Source: Salegentibacter salarius
GTDB taxonomy: Bacteria; Bacteroidota; Bacteroidia; Flavobacteriales; Flavobacteriaceae
Length of the DNA stretch: 64,000 nt
Assembly: GCF_900168265.1 (NCBI RefSeq)
Contig: NZ_FVZF01000012.1
Coordinates: 23,286 to 87,285, forward strand
Direction: 5' to 3'
This document shows, one piece after another, positions 8,257 through 17,159 of this stretch. The position numbers and the translations under genes were made by a program. The notes under the pieces were generated by a model that was given only the letters and a program-made list of their open reading frames with translations, was not told the DNA's origin and did no database searches. How positions within the stretch are numbered: the first letter of the stretch is position 1; the number at the start of each line of letters is the position of its first letter.

Positions 8257-9216
8257 ATGAAAATTTTAAAATCTGCTTTAGTAATAGTGGGACTATTTAC
8301 TATCGTGTTCCTTAGTATCCAGGCCACCCAACAGTCGCCTGATGGTAGTGAAGAGAAAGCATCTGAAACTGCTGAAACTGCCAAAAAAGACCGGCCGGTA
8401 AAAGATTATAATATTTATGCGCTGCCAATGCCTGAAAACGTAAATTTTGCCGGGGAAGAGGTGCCTTTAGACGATCCGGATATTTACGAAAGAATGGATA
8501 GGGAATTGTTGGTAAATACTTATTGGCAATCTAATGCGCTGCTTTTAATTAAACGCGCAAATAAATACTTTCCAATCATTGAACCTATTTTGAAGGAAGA
8601 AGGCGTGCCAGATGATTTTAAATACCTGGCTGTAATTGAAAGCGGTTTAACCCAGGCGGTTTCTCCTGCCGGTGCCAGGGGGTTCTGGCAAATTATGGAA
8701 GGTACCGGGAAAGATTATGGACTGGAAATTAATGATAATGTAGACGAACGTTACCATATTGAAAAGTCTACCCGTGTAGCCGCCGATTATCTTAAAAAAT
8801 CTAAAGAAAAATTTGGTAGCTGGACAATGGCGGCTGCCGCGTATAATGCGGGGAATAGAGGAGTTGAAAGACAGTTGGAACGCCAAAAAGTTGATGATTA
8901 TTATGAATTACTGCTTGGAGAAGAAACAGGTAGGTATATGTTCAGAATTTTGGCATTAAAAGAGATCTTAAGCAACCCACATCAGTACGGATTCAATTTT
9001 GAAGACAAACATCTTTATAAAAACATCCCCACTAAAACCGTTAAAGTAGATACGGTAGTAAATGATTTTGCCGATTTTGCGAAACATTTTGATATCAACT
9101 ACAAGATTTTAAAAATTCATAATCCCTGGTTAAGGGAAGCGCATTTAAACAATGCTTCGCGAAGAGAATATGAAATCAAGATTCCTGAAGAAGATACTTA
9201 TACTGCTGTGAAATAA
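8257..9216 (+). CDS. MltD-like lytic transglycosylase
   Basis: This 319-residue protein has an N-terminal signal or membrane anchor (residues 1-23), a short Ser/Glu/Lys linker, and an SLT domain (about 85-235). The catalytic Glu128 is in YLAVIESGL, followed by SPAGARGFWQIM and AAAAYNAGNRGVERQL, the classic goose-lysozyme-like motifs. The C-terminal ~70 residues (IPTKTVKVDTVVNDFADFAK) may be a decayed LysM-type binding module. The enzyme cleaves peptidoglycan glycan strands, leaving 1,6-anhydro-MurNAc ends. Its stop abuts the ATG of the cardiolipin synthase gene with no gap. Confidence 0.9.
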   Translation: MKILKSALVIVGLFTIVFLSIQATQQSPDGSEEKASETAETAKKDRPVKDYNIYALPMPENVNFAGEEVPLDDPDIYERMDRELLVNTYWQSNALLLIKRANKYFPIIEPILKEEGVPDDFKYLAVIESGLTQAVSPAGARGFWQIMEGTGKDYGLEINDNVDERYHIEKSTRVAADYLKKSKEKFGSWTMAAAAYNAGNRGVERQLERQKVDDYYELLLGEETGRYMFRILALKEILSNPHQYGFNFEDKHLYKNIPTKTVKVDTVVNDFADFAKHFDINYKILKIHNPWLREAHLNNASRREYEIKIPEEDTYTAVK

Positions 9217-10680
9217 ATGGATTACTTCCTGGATAATATTTGGTGGATCTTGTTATCTGCCAATTTTCTAATCGTTTTTATAACGGCCGGTTACGAATTA
9301 ATGCACTTTAGGGAGCCGGTGAAAAGTATTTCCCTGATTTTCGCCCTATTTGTTCTGCCCGTAGTAGGACTTTTGATCTATTACTTTTTTGCCCAGGAGT
9401 TTAGAAAAAGCAAGTTATTTAATAGAAAGAAGCTCTATGATCAAAAGATAATTCAGCATTGGGAAGATAAATTAATGCTGAAAGAGCAAGATCTTATTGA
9501 CAAAAAACAGGATTTTATAGCGGGAAAAATAAAACTGGTTAGTTTACTTCAGAATAACCAAAAAAAGCCGGTTACCTTTAAAAATAAAGTCACAGTCCTT
9601 ATAAACGGTGAAAATAAGTTCTCAGCCTTATTTGAAGATATTAAAAATGCCAAACACCATATTCATATTGAATATTATATTTTTAATAGTGGCAGAATAG
9701 GCAACCGACTCATTTTATTGCTTTGCGAAAAGGCCGAAGAAGGGGTGAAAGTAAGGGTAAGTTATGATTTTGTAGCTAGTAGGCTTTCTTCTAAGGCGGT
9801 GAAGAAAATGAAGTCCTGTGGCATTGAGATTTATCCGTTCATGCCCGTTTGGTTTCCAAACCTAACCCGTAAATTAAATTACCGAAATCATCGAAAAATG
9901 GCAATTATAGATGGTAATATAGGGTTTGTAGGCGGAATTAATATCTGCGATGAATATGTGAATTTTGAAGAAAACCCCAAAGAAAAACTTTTCTGGAGAG
10001 ATACACATTTAAGAATTATGGGGCACGCTGTAAAATCCTTACAGGCCCAATTTCTATTAAATTTTAATTTTATTAGTGGAAAAGAACTTAAGGTAGAAGA
10101 TAATCTTTTTCCGAAAATAGATATTCCAGAAAGAACTGCGGTGCAAATAGCCGCCAGCGGTCCCGATACCGATTGGCAGAATATTATGGAAGCTATTCTA
10201 ATAGCCATCAATACCGCTGATGAATATATTTATATCACCACGCCTTATTTTATCCCTAACAACCAAATTCTTACCGCACTTTGTATGGCGAGTAGAATAG
10301 GAGTGGAGGTAAAAATAATTATCCCCGAAATAGGAGATTCTGTGATCGCGCGTTATGCTACTAATTCTTATATCGAACAATTACTGGAATCTGGAGTGCA
10401 GGTTTTTCATTATCATAAAGGAATGGTTCACGCCAAAACTATGGTGGTAGATGGGGTTTTAACCAGTATTGGTTCCTGTAATCTGGATAATCGTAGCTTT
10501 GATATTAACTTCGAAATTAATGCTTTTCTCTATGACGAAGAGGTGGCTAAAGAAATGACTGAAGTTTATAAAAAAGACCTGAAGGAAACTACAGAGCTAA
10601 TTTTAGTAGATTGGATGCAGCGACCCGCCTTAGAAAAAATAAGGGAAGCCCTTGCCAGACTTTGGGCACCGCTACTATAG
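9217..10680 (+). CDS. cls: Cardiolipin synthase (phospholipase D family)
   Basis: This 487-residue inner-membrane enzyme condenses two phosphatidylglycerols to cardiolipin. It has two N-terminal transmembrane helices (about 8-28 and 38-60), then two HKD half-sites: HRKMAIIDGNIGFVGG starting at His225 and HAKTMVVDGVLTSIGS starting at His405. The length matches the bacterial ClsA type. It follows directly on the lytic transglycosylase gene (TAA-ATG), an arrangement suggesting coordinated envelope synthesis and turnover. Confidence 0.93.
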   Translation: MDYFLDNIWWILLSANFLIVFITAGYELMHFREPVKSISLIFALFVLPVVGLLIYYFFAQEFRKSKLFNRKKLYDQKIIQHWEDKLMLKEQDLIDKKQDFIAGKIKLVSLLQNNQKKPVTFKNKVTVLINGENKFSALFEDIKNAKHHIHIEYYIFNSGRIGNRLILLLCEKAEEGVKVRVSYDFVASRLSSKAVKKMKSCGIEIYPFMPVWFPNLTRKLNYRNHRKMAIIDGNIGFVGGINICDEYVNFEENPKEKLFWRDTHLRIMGHAVKSLQAQFLLNFNFISGKELKVEDNLFPKIDIPERTAVQIAASGPDTDWQNIMEAILIAINTADEYIYITTPYFIPNNQILTALCMASRIGVEVKIIIPEIGDSVIARYATNSYIEQLLESGVQVFHYHKGMVHAKTMVVDGVLTSIGSCNLDNRSFDINFEINAFLYDEEVAKEMTEVYKKDLKETTELILVDWMQRPALEKIREALARLWAPLL

Positions 10681-10749
10681 AGTTATCTTTTTTTATATCT
10701 ACCCCAAGATGATTTTTTGTAATTTAATCTATAGAATTAGTAAAAAGAA

Positions 10750-11463
10750 TTATTCCGGGGAGATACCGTTGAATTGGACAGGGATCTTATCTTGTGAATT
10801 CCCGATTAGATTATTGGTGATCGCTGAATTGATCGCTTCATAATTAAGCTGGAAAGACTTTTCCTTAGAGATATTATAAGGATGAAATACACTCCTTTTA
10901 ATATTCATAATCTGTTTGTTACCCGCAATTAAATAGCAGGTCGGCAGTCCTAATGAATGTTTCATGTTTTCTACCACATACGAATGTTTGTTGGTAGTTT
11001 CATCTACATACAACACCTCGATATGAGAATTAAACTTTTTTGATAGTTCTTTAGCGGTTTCTCTCTTATCCCAGAATAGCATTACAAAATCTATTCTGTC
11101 CTGGTATTTTTCTGCCAGCTCGTTGAGTGCAGGTATTTCTCCTTTTCCGGGAATGCACCACGAAGCGTATGTTAGTAAATAGACGGGTTTTTTAAAATCA
11201 TATAGCGCAACTTCTTTTCCTCTAAGATTTAAGAATTTAAAGTTATCTATATATGTTCCTTTCAGTTTAGTTTCTACCAGTGTATCAAATAGATTTTCAG
11301 CTTTTTCAAATTCCCGGTGCCTGTAGGCTGCTTTCGCTTCTTTATTATACTTAGGTAGGTGCATAACAAGTGCATCAGAGAAAAAAAGCTTGTCGCTTTT
11401 CTCTGTTTGGGCTTGAATATTTAAGCCAAAAATTATAAAAAAGAGGAGTAAAAATCTCTTCAT
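10750..11463 (-). CDS. Thioredoxin-fold periplasmic protein with an incomplete active site
   Basis: This 237-residue protein has a signal peptide (MKRFLLLFFIIFGLNIQAQ), a helical segment, and a TlpA/thioredoxin-like domain. The usual CxxC is replaced by C103-I-P-G106 (YASWCIPGKGEIP). The cis-Pro region is GLPTCYLIAG, where a Cys follows the Pro. It therefore cannot work as an ordinary two-cysteine reductase. It could be a one-cysteine isomerase, a holdase, or use the second Cys. It sits alone between convergent and co-directional genes. Confidence 0.82.
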   Translation of the reverse strand: MKRFLLLFFIIFGLNIQAQTEKSDKLFFSDALVMHLPKYNKEAKAAYRHREFEKAENLFDTLVETKLKGTYIDNFKFLNLRGKEVALYDFKKPVYLLTYASWCIPGKGEIPALNELAEKYQDRIDFVMLFWDKRETAKELSKKFNSHIEVLYVDETTNKHSYVVENMKHSLGLPTCYLIAGNKQIMNIKRSVFHPYNISKEKSFQLNYEAINSAITNNLIGNSQDKIPVQFNGISPE

Positions 11464-11602
11464 GCACTTTGTTTCGTTATATCAAAACAAAGATAGTTTA
11501 GAAGAAAGGAGCATTGAAATTTTATCGTTAAGGGGTCAATATTTCGGCTAAAAGTTTTTGAATTATCAACGAAAGCAGAATTTAACTAAAATTATCTTAA
11601 AA

Positions 11603-12118
11603 TTAAATTTTCTTCATTTGTTGCTTCATCATCTTTATCTGGTCCTTTAGCATCCCGTGCTTATCCAGCTTTTTAGCTTCGGCAAGTAAATTGGTGGCTT
11701 CTCTTTTTCGGCGTTTGGTCATCGCGATGCCGGCAAGGTTTAGTTTTGCCATTGCCAAATCCTGATCCATTGCAAGACCTAATTTAATAGCACGTTTAAA
11801 GAATTTTTCAGCCTGCGTAATATTGGTTTGAGAAACCATTAACCCATGTAAATACCAGTAGTAACCCTGCTGCTTTTGGGTAAGCGCAGTTTCCGGATTT
11901 TTTATTTTATCCAACCATTTCTTTGCACCCGGGAAATCTTGTTTTCTTAGTCGCAAGAAAGCAAGTAATATCATTTCGTTTTTAAAATACAGGAACACAA
12001 AAATTAAGGAAAGTAGAATGAACATAATGCCATTGCCAATATTTCCTTCTATAAACTGCCAAATGGCAAGGCCTAAAACTGCTCCCGCTAAAACTAACTT
12101 GATATTCTTATTAAACAT
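11603..12118 (-). CDS. Membrane protein with TPR-like C-terminal repeats
   Basis: This is 171 residues from the ATG at 12118; an ATG three codons upstream at 12127 is possible. Two hydrophobic helices (about 5-22 and 28-45) are followed by helical repeats resembling tetratricopeptide units (GYYWYLHGLMVSQTNITQAE and ATNLLAEAKKLDKHG). The tail is very basic (KMMKQQMKKI). This suggests a scaffold on the cytoplasmic face of the inner membrane. No partner is evident; the next gene upstream, rpmH, is divergent. Confidence 0.75.
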   Translation of the reverse strand: MFNKNIKLVLAGAVLGLAIWQFIEGNIGNGIMFILLSLIFVFLYFKNEMILLAFLRLRKQDFPGAKKWLDKIKNPETALTQKQQGYYWYLHGLMVSQTNITQAEKFFKRAIKLGLAMDQDLAMAKLNLAGIAMTKRRKREATNLLAEAKKLDKHGMLKDQIKMMKQQMKKI

Positions 12119-12183
12119 ATAATGCATTTATTTTGGAAGCGGCAAAGGTAAGAAAAACAATTAAAAATAATTTAAATTACCTC

Positions 12184-12213
12184 TTGTAATAGTTAAAAAG
12201 CTTTGTATATTTG
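12184..12213 (+). promoter_or_regulatory. Flavobacterial promoter of rpmH
   Basis: TTG (12184-12186) and TATATTTG (12206-12213) are 19 nt apart. This is the expected TTG/TAnnTTTG arrangement for the primary sigma factor, about 60 nt before rpmH. Confidence 0.7.
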
Positions 12214-12272
12214 CACGCAGTTTTACAGAGAGCTATAAAAACGATTATTCAGAAGATTTAAAGATATTTAAA

Positions 12273-12431
12273 ATGAAAAGAACGTTTCAACCATCCAAGA
12301 GAAAAAGAAAAAACAAGCACGGTTTTCGAGAAAGAATGGCTAGTGCAAACGGAAGAAAAGTCCTCGCTAGAAGAAGGGCTAAAGGCAGAAAGAAAATATC
12401 AGTCTCTTCTGAAAACAGACATAAGCACTAA
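12273..12431 (+). CDS. rpmH: Ribosomal protein bL34
   Basis: This 52-residue, extremely basic protein begins [20 protein letters not shown] and continues [20 protein letters not shown], the invariant L34 pattern, so it is certain despite its size. It is part of the 50S subunit. A good promoter precedes it and a strong hairpin terminator follows 25 nt after the stop, so it is probably expressed mainly on its own. The next gene is carB. Confidence 0.97.
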   Translation: MKRTFQPSKRKRKNKHGFRERMASANGRKVLARRRAKGRKKISVSSENRHKH

Positions 12432-12455
12432 TGAGAATTAGGTTTTAAAATATTT

Positions 12456-12488
12456 AAAGGTGTTACTTTCTTAGTAACGCCTTTTTTT
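12456..12488 (+). terminator. Rho-independent terminator of rpmH
   Basis: AAAGGTGTTACT (12456-12467) pairs with AGTAACGCCTTT (12473-12484), 12 bp with one G-T pair, followed by a T run to 12488. Confidence 0.85.
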
Positions 12489-12540
12489 ATATCCAAACGC
12501 TTCCTTACTTTTATGTTTAATATGCTACAATCCAAGAAAA

Positions 12541-15393
12541 ATGCCTAAAAACAACAACCTTAAAAGTATCCTGATTATTGGCTCCGGGCCTATTATTATT
12601 GGTCAGGCCTGCGAATTTGATTATGCCGGAACTCAATCCTTACGTTCGTTACGCGAAGATGGGATAGAAACTATCCTGCTTAATTCCAATCCGGCAACGA
12701 TAATGACAGATCCGTCTATGGCAGATCACGTTTATCTAAAGCCTTTAACCACCAAGTCTATTATTGAAATCCTTAAAAAGCATCCCAATATAGATGCTGT
12801 TTTACCTACAATGGGAGGACAAACAGCGCTAAACCTCTGTATTGAAGCCGATGAAAAAGGAATTTGGGAAGATTTTGGAATCAAATTAATTGGAGTAGAT
12901 ATAGATGCGATCAATATTACCGAAGATCGCGAGAAGTTTAAACAGCTTATGGGAAGAATTGGAATTCCCGTTGCACCTGCGAAAACTGTAACTTCTTATC
13001 TTCAGGGGAAAGAGGTTGCACAGGAATTTGGTTTTCCTTTAGTAATTAGAGCCTCTTTTACTTTGGGTGGAAGTGGAGCTTCTTTTGTACACGGCCCCGA
13101 GGAGTTTGATGAAATGCTTACTTATGGATTAGAAGCTTCACCAATTCACGAGGTGTTAATAGATAAAGCTCTTTTAGGTTGGAAGGAATATGAATTAGAA
13201 CTGCTTAGAGATAAGAACGATAATGTGGTAATTATTTGTTCTATAGAAAATATGGATCCTATGGGAATCCATACCGGGGACTCAATCACTGTAGCACCGG
13301 CAATGACTTTAAGTGATACTACGTACCAGCGTATGCGTGATATGGCCATAAAAATGATGCGTAGTATTGGTGATTTTGCCGGTGGATGTAATGTGCAGTT
13401 TGCGGTAAGTCCAGATGAAAAAGAAGATATTATTGCGATAGAGATTAACCCTAGGGTTTCCAGGTCTTCGGCTTTGGCTTCTAAAGCAACAGGATATCCA
13501 ATTGCGAAAATTGCAACAAAACTGGCAATTGGTTATAACTTAGATGAACTGGAAAACCAGATCACTAAATCTACTTCAGCTTTATTTGAACCTTCTTTGG
13601 ATTATGTGATCGTAAAAATTCCGCGTTGGAATTTCGATAAATTTGAAGGCGCAGATCGCACTTTAGGCTTGCAGATGAAGTCTGTAGGAGAAGTGATGGG
13701 AATTGGGCGTTCTTTCCAGGAAGCACTTCATAAAGCCACACAATCACTTGAGATTAAAAGAAACGGACTTGGAGCTGACGGAAAAAGCTATACCAAGTAC
13801 GACGAAATTATAGAAAAACTTACTTACCCAAGCTGGGATCGAGTTTTTGTGATTTATGATGCCATTCAGGCGGGAATCCCGCTTAGTCGTATTCACGAGA
13901 TCACTAAAATAGATATGTGGTTCTTGCGCCAATACGAAGAGCTTTACGCTTTAGATGTAGAGATCTCTAAATTTGATAAAGAGTCATTACCTAAAGACTT
14001 GTTACTCGAAGCAAAACAAAAAGGTTTTGCCGATAGGCAAATAGCCCATATGCTGGACTGTTTAGAAAGTGAGGTTTACAATAAGCGTGTTGATTTAGGT
14101 ATAAACCGGGTGTATAAACTGGTGGACACTTGTGCAGCTGAATTTAAAGCGGAAACGCCTTATTATTACTCAACTTTTGAAGCAGAAATTGAAACTCCAG
14201 ATGGCAAACGTTATGTAGATAACGAAAGCAAGGTGAGTGACAGGAAAAAGATTGTAGTGCTTGGTTCTGGTCCAAACAGGATAGGCCAGGGAATTGAGTT
14301 TGATTATAGCTGTGTTCACGGTGTTTTAGCCGCTTCAGAATGCGGTTATGAAACCATTATGATCAACTGTAACCCTGAAACGGTTTCTACCGATTTTGAT
14401 GTAGCCGATAAGCTTTACTTTGAACCTGTTTTCTGGGAACATATTTATGATATTATCCGTCACGAAAAACCTGAAGGGGTAATTGTGCAGCTGGGAGGTC
14501 AAACTGCTTTAAAACTTGCAGAAAAATTAGACCGCTACGGAATCAAAATTATGGGAACCAGTTATGAAGCTTTAGATCTTGCTGAAGATCGCGGAAGCTT
14601 CTCAAAACTGCTTCAGGATAATGATATTCCTTACCCTGAATTTGGAACTGCCGAAACTGCAGATGAAGCCCTGACACTAGCCGATGAACTTGATTTTCCA
14701 ATCCTGGTAAGACCTTCTTATGTATTGGGTGGCCAGGGAATGAAAATCGTGATCAATAAAGATGAGCTTGAAGAAACAGTGGTAGATCTTCTAAGGAAAA
14801 TTCCGAATAATAAACTATTGCTTGACCATTATTTAGATGGCGCTATAGAGGCTGAAGCAGATGCAATTTGCGACGGGGAAGATGTTCACATTATAGGAAT
14901 AATGGAGCATATTGAACCTTGCGGAATCCACTCTGGAGATTCTAATGCCTTGCTACCTCCTTTTAACCTTGGAGATCTTGTGATGGAGCAAATTAAAGAC
15001 CATACCCGTAAGATCGCTTTAGCGCTTAACACGGTTGGTTTGATCAATATTCAGTTTGCGATAAAGGATGATATGGTGTATATCATTGAGGCCAATCCAA
15101 GAGCATCCAGAACAGTTCCATTTATCGCGAAGGCTTATAAAGAACCTTATGTGAACTATGCGACCAAAGTGATGCTTGGTGAAAAGAAAATCAAGGATTT
15201 CAAATTTAATCCCCAGTTAGAAGGTTATGCAATAAAACAACCGGTATTTTCTTTCAATAAGTTTCATAAGGTGAATAAGCAACTTGGACCCGAAATGAAA
15301 AGTACAGGAGAAAGTATTCTTTTTATTGACAGCTTGCGTGACGATGAATTCTACGACCTGTACAGTAGAAGAAAAATGTATTTGAGTAAATAA
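12541..15393 (+). CDS. carB: Carbamoyl-phosphate synthase large subunit, lacking the allosteric domain
   Basis: This 950-residue protein makes carbamoyl phosphate from bicarbonate, ATP and ammonia for arginine and pyrimidine synthesis. Two homologous synthase halves are clear: the first opens ILIIGSGPIIIGQACEFDYAG and the second VVLGSGPNRIGQGIEFDYSC. Each is followed by ATP-grasp motifs (GGQTALN; EINPRVSRSSALASKATGYP; EANPRASRTVPFIAKAY). The ~1070-residue enterobacterial form ends with a methylglyoxal-synthase-like regulatory domain. This one stops near residue 950, where that domain would begin, so UMP/ornithine control of the classic kind should be absent. This short form is common in Bacteroidetes. 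carA is not in the window. Confidence 0.96.
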   Translation: MPKNNNLKSILIIGSGPIIIGQACEFDYAGTQSLRSLREDGIETILLNSNPATIMTDPSMADHVYLKPLTTKSIIEILKKHPNIDAVLPTMGGQTALNLCIEADEKGIWEDFGIKLIGVDIDAINITEDREKFKQLMGRIGIPVAPAKTVTSYLQGKEVAQEFGFPLVIRASFTLGGSGASFVHGPEEFDEMLTYGLEASPIHEVLIDKALLGWKEYELELLRDKNDNVVIICSIENMDPMGIHTGDSITVAPAMTLSDTTYQRMRDMAIKMMRSIGDFAGGCNVQFAVSPDEKEDIIAIEINPRVSRSSALASKATGYPIAKIATKLAIGYNLDELENQITKSTSALFEPSLDYVIVKIPRWNFDKFEGADRTLGLQMKSVGEVMGIGRSFQEALHKATQSLEIKRNGLGADGKSYTKYDEIIEKLTYPSWDRVFVIYDAIQAGIPLSRIHEITKIDMWFLRQYEELYALDVEISKFDKESLPKDLLLEAKQKGFADRQIAHMLDCLESEVYNKRVDLGINRVYKLVDTCAAEFKAETPYYYSTFEAEIETPDGKRYVDNESKVSDRKKIVVLGSGPNRIGQGIEFDYSCVHGVLAASECGYETIMINCNPETVSTDFDVADKLYFEPVFWEHIYDIIRHEKPEGVIVQLGGQTALKLAEKLDRYGIKIMGTSYEALDLAEDRGSFSKLLQDNDIPYPEFGTAETADEALTLADELDFPILVRPSYVLGGQGMKIVINKDELEETVVDLLRKIPNNKLLLDHYLDGAIEAEADAICDGEDVHIIGIMEHIEPCGIHSGDSNALLPPFNLGDLVMEQIKDHTRKIALALNTVGLINIQFAIKDDMVYIIEANPRASRTVPFIAKAYKEPYVNYATKVMLGEKKIKDFKFNPQLEGYAIKQPVFSFNKFHKVNKQLGPEMKSTGESILFIDSLRDDEFYDLYSRRKMYLSK

Positions 15394-15440
15394 GAATTAG
15401 CATATAAAGAATATAGGCTATCTGAAAAGATTTTATAAAT

Positions 15441-15519
15441 CGTCATTCTGAACTTGTTTCAGAATCTAAGATGTTGATAGTTCAAACATGCTAGAAGCTG
15501 AAACAAGTTCAGCTTGACG
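15441..15519. repeat. Pair of inverted REP-like hairpins (BIME-like)
   Basis: The left copy has ATTCTGAA (15445-15452), loop CTTGT, TTCAGAAT (15458-15465). The right copy, on the opposite strand, has AAGCTGAA (15495-15502), loop ACAAG, TTCAGCTT (15508-15515). The ends CGTCA (15441) and TGACG (15515-15519) are inverted, so the whole 79 nt can also fold as one long stem. Confidence 0.8.
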
Positions 15520-15554
15520 AAGCCAGGTCTTTTTAGTCAACACAATAAATCAAG

Positions 15555-15588
15555 AAACCTACAAGGTGTTTAAACTTTGTAGGTTTTT
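15555..15588 (+). terminator. Terminator-like hairpin downstream of carB
   Basis: AAACCTACAA (15555-15564) pairs with TTGTAGGTTT (15577-15586) and is followed by Ts. Confidence 0.7.
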
Positions 15589-15630
15589 CTAACTTAAATA
15601 AATAACCTCTCAGGATTTTAATTATAACTA

Positions 15631-16023
15631 ATGAAAGAAATTGTACTAATAATTGGTGGGATTTACGGCACCTTGGCCTTAGTTTTTGGTGCTTTTGGAG
15701 CCCACGCTTTAAAGAAGCGTTTTTCTGAAGATCAACTAAAAAGTTTTGAAACAGGAGTGAAATACCAAATGTACCACGCGATTATGCTTATAATTTCCGG
15801 AATTGTTTTTCCGTTCATTGGTGTTTCCCAGCAGCTTATTGCCTGGTTTTTTATGATTGGAATATTCCTGTTCTCCTTTAGTATTTATGGTTTGACGCTA
15901 AGTGCTTCAGCAGGAAAAAAGATAAAAATTCTTGGACCTATCACCCCGCTAGGTGGTCTTCTTTTAATTCTCGGCTGGATCTTTTTCACAATAAGTATCG
16001 CTGAAATTGCAAGCTATCTTTAA
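15631..16023 (+). CDS. DUF423 family membrane protein
   Basis: This 130-residue protein has four transmembrane helices. The opening GGIYGTLALVFGAFGAHALKKRFS and the later YQMYHAIML segment are the hallmark of DUF423 (YwdK/YgdD-like) inner-membrane proteins, whose function is unknown. The length is normal. It is monocistronic, flanked by REP-like repeats on both sides. Confidence 0.9.
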   Translation: MKEIVLIIGGIYGTLALVFGAFGAHALKKRFSEDQLKSFETGVKYQMYHAIMLIISGIVFPFIGVSQQLIAWFFMIGIFLFSFSIYGLTLSASAGKKIKILGPITPLGGLLLILGWIFFTISIAEIASYL

Positions 16024-16040
16024 ATATTTTAAAATATGAA

Positions 16041-16151
16041 CGTCACCCTGAACTTGATTCAGAGCTTGCTCCGAAATTTATTCGGAGGTCTAATTTAATG
16101 ATATCTCCATTATTGAGTAAATCGTCATGCTGAACTTGTTTCAGCATCTAA
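16041..16151. repeat. Two REP-like hairpins between convergent genes
   Basis: The copy at 16041 (CGTCACCCTGAACTTGATTC) is degenerate and carries an extra hairpin, CTCCGAA (16069-16075) with TTCGGAG (16081-16087). The copy at 16123 is perfect: ATGCTGAA (16127-16134), loop CTTGT, TTCAGCAT (16140-16147). They separate the convergent DUF423 and SBF-like genes and may act in transcript ending. Confidence 0.8.
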
Positions 16152-16176
16152 CAAGAATCAACATAAAAACTTACAT

Positions 16177-17151
16177 CTAAGCAATATTTTCTAAAGTTTC
16201 CGCTTTGGAAACCCGTTTTCTATATTTTTCCGCATAAAAAGCGATTAATAACAATTGCAAAGAATGGTAGATCATAATAGGTAAAAGTAAAAGTCCTGTA
16301 TTTGCTGAATTTCCGAAGATCACTTTTACCATTACAGAACCGTGAACCAGCGATTTTTTAGTGCCGCAAAATTGAGCGGTTATTTTATCTTTTAAACTGA
16401 AACCTAAAAAATTACAGAGTAAACCAAGTCCAAAATATACCACAAAGAATAGCAAAACAACTATGGCGGTTAATTTCAATAAATCCTGAGTTTCTACACT
16501 GCTAAATATATTGGAAGAGAACGAGTTACTGAAGCTGGAGTAAACAATTAGTATAATTGTTGTTTTGTCTAGCAAGCCCAATTTTTTGCTGTGTTTCCGG
16601 GCGAAATCACCAAGAAATTTCTGCAGGATTAACCCAAGAATTAACGGGATAATTATCTGCCAGCATAATTTTATAAGTACATCTAAAAATTCAAAATCAG
16701 CGCTTCCACTAAGAAAGAAACTCAACCAAATTGGTGTTGCAACTATCCCGATGAGTCCCGAAAGGCTAGCGTTAAAAATTGCGGTTGGTAGATTACCTTT
16801 AGCCAGGGATACCATAACTATTGAAGACGAGACCGTGGAAGGAAGGGTTCCGAGGAAAAATAAAGCGATCCATAGATCTGAACCTGTTCCATTCTCAAAA
16901 AGCGGTAAACAAAGCAAGGTTAGTAAAGGAAATACCACGAACGTGGCCAATTGGATCACAATATGAACCTTGTAATTTAAAAAGCCCAATTTAAATTCTG
17001 CGGGAGATAATTTTAATCCGTAGAAGAAAAAAATAAAACCAATCCCAATATCGGTGATGGTCTTGAGCGGCAAGAGCACAATTCCTTCAGGAAATAAATA
17101 GGCGATTATTATCGCTAAAAAGATTGCCGCTATAAACCCGTTAAACTTCAA
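16177..17151 (-). CDS. Bile acid:sodium symporter-like (SBF) transporter
   Basis: This 324-residue protein has about ten transmembrane helices. The pattern DIGIGFIFFFYGLKLSPAE near residue 35, PSTVSSSIVMVSLAKGN, and CGTKKSLVHGSVM near residue 255 fits the SBF-like (PF13593, YfeH/P7) branch of the bile acid/arsenite-type transporter superfamily. The substrate is unknown; an organic anion taken up with sodium is the family expectation. It is the last gene of a minus-strand operon, 8 nt after the acyl-CoA thioesterase gene. Confidence 0.88.
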   Translation of the reverse strand: MKFNGFIAAIFLAIIIAYLFPEGIVLLPLKTITDIGIGFIFFFYGLKLSPAEFKLGFLNYKVHIVIQLATFVVFPLLTLLCLPLFENGTGSDLWIALFFLGTLPSTVSSSIVMVSLAKGNLPTAIFNASLSGLIGIVATPIWLSFFLSGSADFEFLDVLIKLCWQIIIPLILGLILQKFLGDFARKHSKKLGLLDKTTIILIVYSSFSNSFSSNIFSSVETQDLLKLTAIVVLLFFVVYFGLGLLCNFLGFSLKDKITAQFCGTKKSLVHGSVMVKVIFGNSANTGLLLLPIMIYHSLQLLLIAFYAEKYRKRVSKAETLENIA

Positions 17152-17159
17152 TGGCTAGT

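Noticed and set aside
15420..15620. Possible CRISPR array from repeated words
   Set aside because: The repeated words are inverted hairpins with CGTCA ends, not equal direct repeats with unique spacers, and no cas gene is present.
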